Below, piece after piece: positions 9,508 through 19,799 of a DNA stretch of 64,000 nt. Origin of the DNA: Pseudeuparius sepicola (taxonomy: Eukaryota; Arthropoda; Insecta; Coleoptera; Anthribidae); NCBI GenBank assembly GCA_963920635.1, contig OY987298.1, forward strand, positions 109,807,309 to 109,871,308. Reading direction: 5' to 3'. Each line of letters starts with the position of its first letter. The first letter of the stretch is position 1. The notes beneath the pieces were generated by a model. That model did not search any database. It was not told where the DNA came from and saw nothing but the letters and a program-made list of their open reading frames with translations. The translations under genes were made by a program, and so were the position numbers.

Positions 9508-11800
9508 CAAAAAAATATAGATAGAGACTTTATTTTCATGAGACGTGCACTACATGTATTGAAAAACATCAACAGCATACTAATAATCCTACATCAATTG
9601 TACAAGGACAATATTGGATACGGACTCAACATGTTAAAACTAATTAAAAGCTACATTAAAGTTAAACAGTAAGTAGACACTCGTCATAACTCACTAAAAT
9701 ATATTTGAAAACACTCTCGAACTGTATAAAAGGGATTTTCCAGCAATAATTTCTTGACTTTGGATTTGAAGAGCGTATGGCATCAGGCAAATGGTTAAAA
9801 ATTCTTATAAGCATAACGTGAGGTCCATTAGATACTGAACTTAATCTATGTTGGGGAATGAGAATATCACCCCTATGTCTTAGATTTTACATAATATCTC
9901 TATTATTAAAAATTACATAATTTGATAAATTGAATTTTACATAAGAGGCAGCAGAAAGTATTCGAAGTTTCCTGATAAGTTCTCTACATGGATTTGTCGT
10001 TTTTAAAGGCCATTGTTCTCAGTATTTTTTTTTTTGTATAAAAGCTGATTTACTAAGGGAGAACCTTCCCAACTCAAAATTGCATAATTGAGAAGAGAAT
10101 TAATTTGTCCAAAGTAAAATGTTTTGAGGATGTCAACATCAACAAATTCTCAAAGCCGATAAATAATGAAGCATTTTGTAGCTACCTCATGACACAACAG
10201 TTCAGCATGAACATCCCATCTCAAAGTATAGTCCAACTGAACCCCTAAGAATCTAGTGCTCTTACTTGGTTCAAACGTTGAGTAAAGAATAATTAGGGGC
10301 GCTACTGTCACGTATAATGGCACAATCTCAATGCCGATAGATCCCGGTCAATTGTTTTAGGACGAATTGAAGTGGTTTCACATCGATCATGTCGTTCTAA
10401 GGCGTCGCCCGGGACATAAATGTCAGTGCCGATAGATCCCGATCAACTGCTTTAGAACGACTTGATGTGGTTTCTCGTTGATTAAGTCGCTCTAATGCAG
10501 TTGGCCGGGGCGTAGAAATTTGGCTCGAAATCTCCGCATTAGATGCGCCTCTTGTTATTCCTTCACTCAACGGTTCAACCTTTACATTACTTACACTCAA
10601 TAATGCTTCACAGTCAGTCCTTTGTGCTATAACAAATATATACTGTTAAGGCCAAGGCATTATCCCTAGAGTATTCCCCCATCCGCTGAGCACATAAGTT
10701 AGCTTGCGATGACAAGTCGTCAATATTTCCTACTTTTATTGCTATAGATGTGCCCTTTGCAAAAAGGGTGATCTTAGTATCTTTGACCCTTTGACATTTC
10801 TAAAATAAGAGTTGATATCATCAACAAAAATTAAAAATAACATTGGACCTTATAATTTATAAGCCTCATACGACTTTAATGAATCTGCCATTGTTTTTAG
10901 TATTGTCAGTTATCCAGAAGGTAAGATCTTCATGCTTTTTTGTGCATTTCGTTTCTAAAGGAAAAGGGCGTTTGATAATGTTATGAAATGTATTGAAAAA
11001 GGATTCAAATGCTTCATCGATATTTACAACATTGCTTAAAAAGTCCCAGTCAACAGTTGAACATTTATGTTTGAATTAACGTATTATGTTAAATGCATTT
11101 TGAAAATATCGTTTAGTAAGATAGGTACTATGACCAGTCTGATCATTACTATCTCTGTTAGGTATAGCTAATTTCAAGATTTGCATGAAATGGTCAAAGA
11201 GATCGCAATACACAATCTCCGATTTAGATTAAATATGAAAAAATATTATCTATTATAGTCTTAGTGCTACCTTGAATTCTTGTATAATCAAAACTACACT
11301 GCAAAAAACAAAAGACAAACAAACTTTTCAAAGTGCATTCCTATCATTTACATTGTTGTGGAGATACGTTGAAGTCTCCACAGAAAATCATTGATTGCGA
11401 GCAATTAACTGAATACTATACCTAACCTTTTTAAATTTTGTATAAAATCGAAAAATTAAGAGTCTGGAGATATAAACACAAATAACCTTCAACGAGATTG
11501 AATCAAAATGAACATCGGTAGTTACAAATTCAAATGATGATTCAACTGGCGTCACACCGATACCCCACTGAAGTGACACTCGCGAACAAAAATCACTGTA
11601 CCATTTCCTCTTTTCGTTTGACGACAGAAACTTGAGGCTAGGCTGTAGTGATCCAAGTGGAAACTCGCGATGCCATCAGGCTGAGATATCTCTCAGTGCA
11701 GCAGACAACCTCGGGAAACTCCAGAGTAGACAGTAGGAGAGACAATTCATCAACTTTTTTCCGGATGCTTTGGATATTCTAGTAGCATATTGTGATCCGG
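9508..11800 (-). pseudogene. Decayed APE-type LINE (Jockey/CR1/I group), endonuclease to 3' end
   Basis: Reading on the minus strand, about 11640-11340 carries endonuclease features: a ...LKVICVYIS... strand and the catalytic-loop motif FCGDFN. 11260-10850 gives the linker (TVDWDFLSN, then RPFPLETK and FWIT). 10860-10620 is the RT core, with GPMLFLIFVDDI and a mutated catalytic box FAKGTS where FADDTS is expected. A 297-bp MITE (10276-10572) interrupts here. 10270-9830 continues with STRFLGVQLDYTLRWD and the tail FNHLPDAIR, ending in a 3' UTR with AATAAAG and an A-rich end at about 9508. Several stops and frameshifts make it inactive. An ORF1-like remnant may extend to about 12020, but this is weak. 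Confidence 0.75.
10276..10572. mobile_element. 297-bp MITE of the CGTTGA family inside the LINE
   Basis: The left end CGTTGAGTAAAGAATAATTA and the right end (complement reads CGTTGAGTGAAGGAATAACA) are inverted. The flanks GTTCAAA (10269-10275) and GTTCAAC (10573-10579) form a 7-bp target duplication with one difference. It splits the LINE reverse transcriptase between the catalytic box and the FLGVQLD motif. The interior contains a ~98-bp imperfect tandem duplication (about 10330-10425 and 10428-10525) with GATAGATCCCG at the start of each copy. Confidence 0.75.
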
Positions 11801-12950
11801 GTTGGATCATGTATCACACATTAAAGTTTTAGACCTCTGGGAGTACTGCATCCGACAGACCCTGAGTGTTTTTTCAAGCACATTTTTGTAACTTTTGACG
11901 GCCAATTTCAACGTCTCTATACCTTCATATTTAATTTCCAATTTTTCACAAACAGGAACTTTGATTTGTTTTGGTTTTAGAAAATGTTCGATTTGCTTTA
12001 TTGTCGTGTAGCTGTACAATAAGGAGACAAAATTCCAGGATCAGGTTGTTCGCCTCCCATAATGTGCTAAAACCTAAGGTGATTACATGGCGATCTTGCC
12101 AGTCCCTACACACCAGAGAGGAAGTCAATGAAGAAATAATGAAGTAAAAGCAACTGCATGGTGAAAGAGAAAAATCAGCTGAAAATGGGAAAAACACAGA
12201 AGTTACCAATTGTCACAAGCAGGCAACAGTGAAGGTTCCACAAATTCTCAAGATGTTCAGCGAGGCATCTCTATCTCTGAGGTCATTGGATTACTGAGAG
12301 CAGTGGCAATAGTAGCTTAACTTGCCAGTTACTGCTATTGCAAGGAAAAGAAGAGTTTTGAGTGCAAGATACGACGAGAAATCACGAGGAGCCCAGGAAC
12401 TCGCATAGGCCATAAATCGCTAACTAGCAGAAAGGCTTGATCACCCTGGACTTGTAGAAGTTTTGAAACAATCCACGGATACTGTAGAGTTACATCCCAT
12501 AAACAGAAGAGAATTTGCGAGATATAAAAACAAAATGTTATGTAAATAACACATATTTACGGAAATTTCATGTATGACGAGTGGACTAAAATTATTTATT
12601 GCAACGAAGAGTACCATCAGCGTTTGACTTAGGTGCAAGGTTGAGGGACCTTGCGTGAATAAGCAAATATTATAAAATAAATGAGTTGTGTTCTAGATAT
12701 CAATATCGTCAAAATATGTATTGTTCAATTAGTTTAACGGATAGACAGCAAAAAAGTTAGACACGTGATACTTAAGGATTTCCATAACTTGCCACAGGTG
12801 GACATTCGGGAACTGACCGGATGCATAGCAATATAAAAAAAAGTATTATTATTGGCCAGGCCTCAAAAAAGATGTTGGTATTTTTGTACGGAAATGTGAC
12901 GATTTTTATTAGAATTAGATAGATTTTGGATTGATGATGATTTCTGTTTG
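11800..12950. other. Low-information interval, possible LINE ORF1 remains
   Basis: I see no confident gene. The minus strand at 12019-11810 gives a 70-residue reading with KYEGIETLKLAVKSYKNV, which could be the end of the ORF1 protein of the LINE that follows, but no diagnostic zinc knuckle is visible. The rest is AT-rich without motifs that I recognise. Confidence 0.25.
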
Positions 12951-13027
12951 ACATAATTTCATTTAGGATGCTATTGTACATATTGTATGCCATCGTGTTA
13001 TTTGAAATAAAGAAATTCTATTCTATC
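12950..13027 (+). mobile_element. Probable LINE 3' terminus
   Basis: The sequence AAATAAAGAAATTCTATTCTATC near 13004-13026 looks like the terminal poly(A) signal plus short-repeat tail of non-LTR elements. I cannot identify coding sequence directly upstream, so the assignment is weak. Confidence 0.3.
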
Positions 13028-13130
13028 ATGTAGTTGTTAAAAGAACGGGTTGTCGTAAAATGCATTAAATTATGGCGCAATAGATATTTTCCAATCTGCA
13101 TGCGACTTCTTTTTGTGGGGTTACTTTAAG

Positions 13131-13345
13131 CGTTGAATGCAGGAATAATAAGAAATGCAGCCTTACGGGACGCAGCGTAGCCGAAAAAGCGGCCCGAAAA
13201 GCGTCCGTGATAAAGATGACGTTGGGACGTTTAGCGTCCGAGATCGACAGTTGCCGAGCGAATCTGGAAGCGATAGGGTCTTGGCCGGCCGCTCCGCAAA
13301 TACCGCTGATTTCGCGTTGAGCAAAGAGGTTGTATAGATCTTTGC
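13131..13345 (+). mobile_element. Partial CGTTGA-family MITE
   Basis: From CGTTGAATGCAGGAATAATA (13131) onward the sequence matches the left part of the intact MITE at 37431-37737, including the shared block TTACGGGACGCAGCGTAGCC and GCGGCCCGAAAAGCGTCCG. The right end is diverged, and I could not find the expected inverted terminus, so this copy is truncated or rearranged. The short open frames on both strands here lie within the repeat and are not genes. Confidence 0.6.
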
Positions 13346-13717
13346 GTTGAACAACATATCCTATAATTTGTATTCCTGTGACCGGTGACAAAATGTCAAC
13401 GAAAAAATGTGTTTGTGCCTATGCATCGTGCAACATGCATGTTAAAAAAAGTAAAGACATAACATTTTTTAAATTCCCAATTAAAAAATGAGCGTGTAAA
13501 TAGCAACGATTTTTGGCCACTGCGAGGCGTCTGGTTGTATGCCATCGTGTTATTGGCCGTCGATGTTTTAGCCATCCAGTCGTACGAATTTTCTAACCAA
13601 TTACAATAAACATATACACCTATATTATAAACCGTTTGATTTATTTGTAAAATAGATTTCAATATCAATTGGTTGGCAAAATATTAATTGCAAAATCAGG
13701 TGCAAACCAATTTAAAA

Positions 13718-14735
13718 ACGATGGCTGGGAAAAACTGGAAGAGCTGAAAAATTTATTTTAACGAAAAAAGACTCCCATATAGGAACCTAACTTACGCTAT
13801 AAGTTTCAGACTTAGTTCCCCCAAGTAACCCCAAAACAGCCCTTAAGAAAAATATCGAAAAAAAAAAACGGTGGCTGGGAAAAACTGAAAGGGCTGGGAA
13901 ATGTATTTTAACGGAAAAAGGCTCCCATGTGGGTACCTAATCTATGCTATAAGTTTCAGAATTTGTTCCCCCAAATAACCCCAAAACAGCCCTTAAGAAA
14001 AATTTCGAAAAACGATGGCTGGGAAAAACTGAAAGGGCTGGAAAATTTATTTTAACGGAATAAGGCTCCCACATGGGTACCTAACGTACGCTATAAGTTT
14101 CAGAATTTGTTCCCCCCAAATAACCCCAAAACAGCCCTTAAGAAATATATAGAGAAAATGGTGGCTGGGAAAATCTGGAAGACCTGGAAAATTTATTTTA
14201 AGGGAAAAAGGCTCCCATGTGGGTACCTAACTTACGCTATTTTTCCAGGTCTTTCAGATTTTCCCAGCCACCTTTTTTTCGAAATTTTTCTTAAGGCCTG
14301 TTTTGGGGTTATTTGGGGGGAATTAATTATGAAACTTATAGCGTAAGTTAGGTTCCTATATGGGAGTCTTTTTTCGTTAAAATAACTTTTTCGGCTCTTT
14401 CAGTTTTTCCCAACCACCGTTTTTTTTTTTTCAAAATTTTTCTTAAGGGCTGTTTTGGGGTTATTTAGGGGAACAAACTCTGAAACTTATAGCGTTGACT
14501 GACATATTAATAAAGACTGCTCACGGCTGTCATGTTTGACAGTTCTCTGGCTCACCATGCTCTTCCCGGAGACAAAATACAATGCAAAGTACATTGTTGA
14601 CCATAGGCGCCATCTATTTTCCAGGACATGAAACTATAGCCGTGAAAAGTCTTATTAATATGTCAGTCAACGCTTATAGCGTAGGTTAGGTACCCACATG
14701 GGAGTTTTTTCTGATAAAATAAATTTTCCAGATGA
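13718..14735. repeat. ~147-bp satellite block that switches orientation
   Basis: Units beginning near 13718, 13868, 14012 and 14158 share GATGGCTGGGAAAAACTG, GGCTCCCAT, TACGCTATAAGTTTCAGA and CCCAAAACAGCCCTTAAGAA, with spacing 144-150 bp. At about 14240 the same sequence turns around, and two inverted units continue to about 14735, interrupted by a 180-bp MITE. The inversion centre gives potential for a large cruciform. A long open frame at 14107-14346 crosses the turn and is not a gene. Confidence 0.85.
14493..14672. mobile_element. 180-bp MITE inserted in the satellite, 7-bp target duplication
   Basis: The ends CGTTGACTGACATATTAATA and its inverted counterpart (TATTAATATGTCAGTCAACG) are near-perfect. 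The 7-bp target CTTATAG is present at 14486-14492 and 14673-14679. Its ends start CGTTGA(C)TGA, like the CGTTGAGTGA elements at 10276 and 37431, which also have 7-bp target duplications, so they probably share a transposase family. There is no coding inside. Confidence 0.85.
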
Positions 14736-14964
14736 GGACAACGGCTTATGTTATTTATTTATGGCGTTACAGGTAGGTTTTGAACTATTTATTTTTTAAT
14801 TGGGTTTTTCGCCACCAAACTGATGGAAAGACAACTTTTTCAAGTTGCCTGGAAAATTCATAAATTCTTAACAGTGAATGAACGAAACTTTAAACGTGTA
14901 ACTCAAAAAATAACTTCAACAAATTTGTTTTCTGAGCTTTCGGAGAATAAATCTTCCTCCTTTC

Positions 14965-16300
14965 TCAAATATCATGCCACATCAAAGTGAAGTGACAGAT
15001 TTGATCATTTTCTAACTTTCTGCGTAAAATATTCAATGATTTGTCAACAGGGACATTTGTAAAAAGACTAACCACATCAAAGCTAGCTAATATATAATTA
15101 TCCGGAAATTTATGTTCCCTAATTTTTTCTAGAAAATGATTACTGTTTCTGAAAAATGAATTTGAATTTCCCACTAACGGATTAACAATTTTAAGTAAAT
15201 ATTTTGCCAATGAATGAGCTGGCGAATTTATTGAACTTACAATGGGGCGAAGAGGAATGTTAGTTTTGTGTATTTTTGGTAATCCGTATAAGTGTGGAGG
15301 TTTTGAATGATGCGGAGTTAAGAGTGTCCTTTGTCTCTGTGTCATTTGTTCTCGGTATTTATACAGTGTTTTGTATATTTTAGTTTCTATTGAAGTTGTA
15401 GGGTCTTTGTTTATCCTCTTGTAAGTTCCTTCATTTAATAAATCATTTAATTTATTATCATACACAGTTTTTTCTAAAATAACAGTTGCATTTCCCTTAT
15501 CTGCTGGTAATATTTTAATTATCCTATCTGATTTAAGTGATCTAATTCTACTTTTTCTTCCTTTGAAATATTTAGCTTTGGTTTAAAATCTTTTTCTAAG
15601 ATTATTTTTGACCTGACTCTAAATTCTTGACCTAATTCCTCAGGTAATGCTTGAGCTGTTTCCTCTACAGATGCTACTATGTCAAGCTTGGAAATTTTGT
15701 TGTCAACAACAGAAAAATTTGACCATTTTGCCAAAACTAACTTTTCTGAAATGGTAAGTTCCCTGTTAGATAAATTAATTACTGTTCTGTTGACAAAATC
15801 ATTGTCTATTTGACTGAATTCCTCACTATGCTTTTCCTCAACTAATCTTTGGAATTTGTTAATCTGTCTAAGTTTGACTCTATAAAAATGCCTATTATAG
15901 CTTATGCTGATACAATTTGATATGTAATTAAAATCATAGAAAGATACACTTTCCCTAACATTTTCCCGTATTTTATTTATATCCCCCATAATTTGTTTAT
16001 GTTACTTCTTTGGTTCTGGATTCTTTCTCTGATCAGCATCATACTACATCTAAACAATATTTTGCTACATTTCCTACTAGTAAAAGGTTCTTTTAGGCGT
16101 AATCCTTTTGGTATAATATTAGCTTGTCTACATTTACATAAATATGTCAATCCATTTTTTGCGTTAGATAATTTGAAGAACTTCTCTAATAATCTGAAAT
16201 TATTGCAAACATTAAGCCCATAGGTTTTGAACTATTTCCAATAATACACCATTTATCAAGAAAACGTCTTTTTATTTTTTTACTGCTTAAACAGTGACAT
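14965..16300 (-). pseudogene. Penelope-like element reverse transcriptase relic
   Basis: On the minus strand the reading starts near 16300 with RRFLDKWCIIGNSSKPM, then CRQANIIPKGLRLKEPL (about 16150-16090). After stops, 15989-15519 gives a 157-residue open stretch with NLSNRELTISEKLVLAKW. A one-base shift near 15520-15545 leads to KIIKILPADKGNATVILEK and then the RT fingers/palm LPKIHK, PLRPIVSS and SFDVVSLFTNVPVD (15465-15000). These are the conserved blocks of Penelope-type RTs. The protein ends at 14965, so the later palm (YxDD), thumb and GIY-YIG endonuclease are missing. It is a 3'-truncated, frameshifted copy. Confidence 0.8.
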
Positions 16301-16439
16301 TTTGATACCTTAATCAGGTAATCAGCCCTTTTGAGGTCCTTTCTTAGAACAAAACCAAAATAACTCCCTAACCTTTAAAATTAGACCCATAATAATATAG
16401 GTCTGTGCCAAAAAGTATCTACTCTTTAAGGGCTTTCCA

Positions 16440-17310
16440 AACATGTACTAAAATATAGGGTGTTCCATTTAAAGTTAGCAAGTAAGTGGCTCGACCGGTA
16501 TGTTCTTCAGAATTTTATCTCAATATCGGTCCAAAGTTGTTAATTGGACGTAACAGGCAATCTCCAGTCCAAGTTATAGTCCAAAATACGGGGTGTTCCA
16601 TTTAAAAAACATAACTTTGGGTCGCCACTACTTATTGGATCTCCCTGTATATTGGAAAATATTTAGAAATGCAGAACCTATGTTTCTCTACAAGTTTTTT
16701 CTTTACTTTTTTCTAGCATTAACAGTGTAGAAGATATAGACCACCGCGGCCTACGTAACTCACCCTGTATATTATTACGGTTCCCAAATCCCGGGACCGA
16801 AAAGGTATTTGGGATTTTGGTCCCAAATTTTAAGTCCCGGTACTAGTCCCGAAAATGGTCCCGAAATCAAAATTTTGTTTCTTTACAACCAATTTTGTAA
16901 GAAAAAGTTTATAAAAATTAAATATTTTTATTTAGATGTGGGTAGTACCAGTGACTATAGAAAGATTAAGACTGTCGACGCTGTATTAAATATCATGTCT
17001 AAAAATTTTCTCATCCGCTCGGGGTGCGCCATCTATGAATCGAGAAATCCCGACGGGAAGCCAGAGTAGCTAGAGTTTTGAGAAACCTGAAAATAAAATC
17101 TATACAGGGTGTCCGCAAATTACACCGACAACGCTTGACAGATGATAGGAAATGTGGTTTTAAGAACTTTTTTTAAATAAACATATGTCCGCTGACGCGT
17201 TGTTTTTAATATACAGCGTGTTAAAATTTACTCATTGAAACGATTTTTTTAATTATTTCTGTAACTACAAAAGATATCGATTTCAAATTTGGTAGGGATT
17301 ATAACGTCAG
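16440..17310. repeat. Cluster of mariner-type element ends
   Basis: Several terminus-like words occur close together: AGGGTGTTCCATTTAAA (16458 and, as GGGGTGTTCC, 16590), CTCCCTGTATA (16641), CACCCTGTATA (16761) and TACAGGGTGTCC (17103). These are typical outer ends of Tc1/mariner-type MITEs, but I could not pair them into complete elements with TA duplications. GGTCCCGAAA/GGGACC words near 16795-16865 form another short repeated patch. No gene is supported here. Confidence 0.4.
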
Positions 17311-18990
17311 AAGGTGCTATTAAAGCAAGTAATGCAGGATTTTTTAGAGCGCCAGTGGCGTGCGTAAGGGTAATTCGACCTTCCGTTTTTCAAAAGAACT
17401 TTGACACAGATTGATTTTATGTAAGTAAACGGAAATGGTTCTGCAATCCCCCAATCAATTCTAAACAAAAAATGTGCCTTTGTTACCACTTGTATGAATG
17501 GCAAAATTTGACGGGGGGGGGGGAGGGTTTATTTATTGTAATACTTACTCATTATATGTTTTTGGAAAACAATAAACACAAAACCAAGTAAAAAAATAAC
17601 AAGCATCGACTATCAAAAACTTGAACATTTGCGCAGAGATGCTCTTCATTGAAAACTGCCGCTGTTTCCCGATATGTTTTGTTTTCTCCACAAGTTAATA
17701 TTATTTTATTATTTCAATTTTTTTCTTGGAGAATCAACATCGCGCAGTTAATAAGTTCACTGTGTAAATAACAAATATTATTATGCACAACAAATTATTG
17801 TCAACTGCTGCTGTTACATCGCAGGCAATAATCATTGTTTCCATAGCCTATTACTCAGTTTTTTTAAATTAAATTCAAAATGAACCAAATCTGTTAATTT
17901 ATCTGGATTCTCTTTACATAACTCCTTTTAGATACATGTATTTAACGATGTGCAAAATAGACTAGGCTTGTGTTCATCAAACCTTTGAAATTAAATCAAC
18001 TTTGCACCAAGCTTGACATAATATTTTAAACCATATAGAGATTTTCTAAGAAAACAACTTGCTGGCATTAGAATTGATGTTAAAAATTGAATTAGAGATG
18101 TCGATCTGTCAAAAAAAGTACAACTTTCAATAAACAAATTTTAGTTAAAATGTTGTTTGGAATTTTTTTTTGAAAAACTCGCACCATACAAATTTTATCG
18201 TGGGTCTCTGAAAATATGTATGTAGGCCATAAATTGAAAAAGTAACACTTTTCTAATAACTTTTATCGAAAATGTGTCAATTAAAGCCAATTTTGGATGA
18301 TTTTTGAAAAAAAAAAGGTAATTTTGACAGTTACCGAAAGTGACGTGATCGATTCTTGTGACGCCATTTTTCGCCTTGCGACAAGCACAAATCGGTGGCG
18401 AAGTCAAATTTTCATTTTATAAAAATAAAAAAAATCCCATATGGAACGTACCTACTTTATTGGCCAAACTGAATAATAATAAATGTCTTGTATTACGGCT
18501 GTGTTAAGTAATTGTAGCAATGAAAATAACGGGTTTGCAGCCAAAAAACATTTAATATACTTCTTTCAAATATCCAAGCTTTCGTTCAATCTTTTATACT
18601 TCGTCAGGGCTAAAAAATATGTAACAATGTATAATAATAATTAAAAAATACATCAGGGTGAGTCTTTGATTCCGACAGAAATTTTAAACAGGTGTAAAAT
18701 TAAACCGCCACAACTACCGGGTCTGTGACGTTAGCCTTTGCCGATCAAGACCAGTGCCTTCGTCCCGCACCTTCGGGTGTGCTATCGTTATAATACGCCA
18801 TGATCAATTGATTGCTTTGGTAATTAACTGATTCCTTAGTAAATTTTTTAAAGACTAATTACTTTTATGTAGATTAAAATGTGATTAGATAGCCCTTAGA
18901 ATTTCCTTAGATATAAGTATAACATTAAGGCATAGGATTAAGTGTTATCTCTTAGGTTGTTTCTAATAATTTTGATTTATGACAGGACAT
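17310..18990. other. AT-rich interval without recognised features
   Basis: I see no gene. A run of 11 G at 17513-17523 is the only compositional oddity. Short open frames are uninterpretable. Confidence 0.4.
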
Positions 18991-19012
18991 ATTTTGCACC
19001 CTTTAGAATCTA

Positions 19013-19146
19013 CAGTTTGTTCAGCGAATGTTCGGCCGTACGTCACAACTCCCGTCCTTGTCTTACTCGTGAATATACGATGGATATCGGATATCGGTCG
19101 TATATTCACGAGTCAGACGGGGCGAACATTATCGCTGAACAAACTG
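19013..19146. mobile_element. 134-bp foldback MITE with TA target
   Basis: The ends CAGTTTGTTCAGCGA (19013) and TCGCTGAACAAACTG (to 19146) are perfectly inverted, and TA flanks both sides (19011-19012, 19147-19148). The interior also folds back: CTCGTGAATATACGA and TCGTATATTCACGAG are inverted around a TGGATATCGGATATCGG loop. The whole unit can form one hairpin. The flanking DNA at about 19150-19260 is shared with 50155-50340. Confidence 0.8.
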
Positions 19147-19589
19147 TATGGCACTTGTTATGCAATACATGTCACAAAACCTGATAGCAGTCCTCAAGAC
19201 TTCACTTTTTCTATGCGATAGACTGTGACATGCTGGTCCTCTTATTTTAAAGAGTCCCAGGACTTAAAAAAAACTATCTGCGGTATTATACAATCAAACA
19301 CTACTAATCAATCCGTATATCTTGAAAAGGAAAACGTTTATATGAAAAATTAACCCTTTCGCTACAGCACACACAAAAATCAACGTTGGCCATAACTGCG
19401 GTATTTGTTCCACATGCAGATAAATTGTCCATAGCAGTAGCGGCAACAAAAAAACACATGAATGTCTTTAGAAACCAAACTGCTGTTGACGAATATATTC
19501 GTCTTATTTTATAAATCAAAAAGTGCACAAAATAAAAAATCTTTCTGTTATAGACTATTACACAAAGCATTCTAGAAATTTTTCTCTGC

Positions 19590-19790
19590 ATGGTAAATAC
19601 CGAAACATGGGGAGACTCAAAGGGGGACAAATAACACTCTTTACACATATATAACGTGGCTCGGCGTTTTTTTATTTTGTGTACAGACAACACATCTTTT
19701 GGTAGGATTTTTCCTAAATGTAGTTTCTGAAATAATGTCAGGAAAATGTCTTCCAGTTAATCTTAGAGGATTGTTTTCAACATTATGTCG
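19590..19790 (-). pseudogene. piggyBac transposase C-terminal zinc-finger fragment
   Basis: The minus strand from about 19765 reads RLTGRHFPDI, then RCVVCTQNKK. After a one-base frameshift it continues RRATLYMCKECYLSPFESPH. GRHFP followed by a Cys-rich C-x2-C...C-x2-C segment is the conserved C terminus of piggyBac-family transposases. In this copy later cysteines and the usual CF..YH ending are replaced (SPFESPHVSVF). The catalytic DDD region is not found upstream, so only the 3' end of the gene remains. Confidence 0.65.
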
Positions 19791-19799
19791 ACCTAAAAT

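Larger units (their letters stand above)
3704..9812 (+). repeat. Second, complete copy of the 6109-bp tandem duplication unit
   Basis: This is the full unit of the tandem duplication. It starts at the junction after 3703 and ends where the first copy loses identity. In order it contains a GC-rich dispersed repeat (3710-3965), a P-like element with 60-bp inverted ends (4371-6258), a THAP-exon element (from about 6261), a mariner-type MITE (7195-7677), and the 3' part of a minus-strand LINE (9508-9812). Because the LINE continues across 9812, the right border is the ancestral one. Confidence 0.85.

Noticed and set aside
14107..14346. 79-codon frame in the satellite
   Set aside because: It crosses the orientation switch of the repeat units and has no independent support.
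17513..17523. G-run as a quadruplex or telomere-like element
   Set aside because: A single run of 11 G without regular spacing is not enough.
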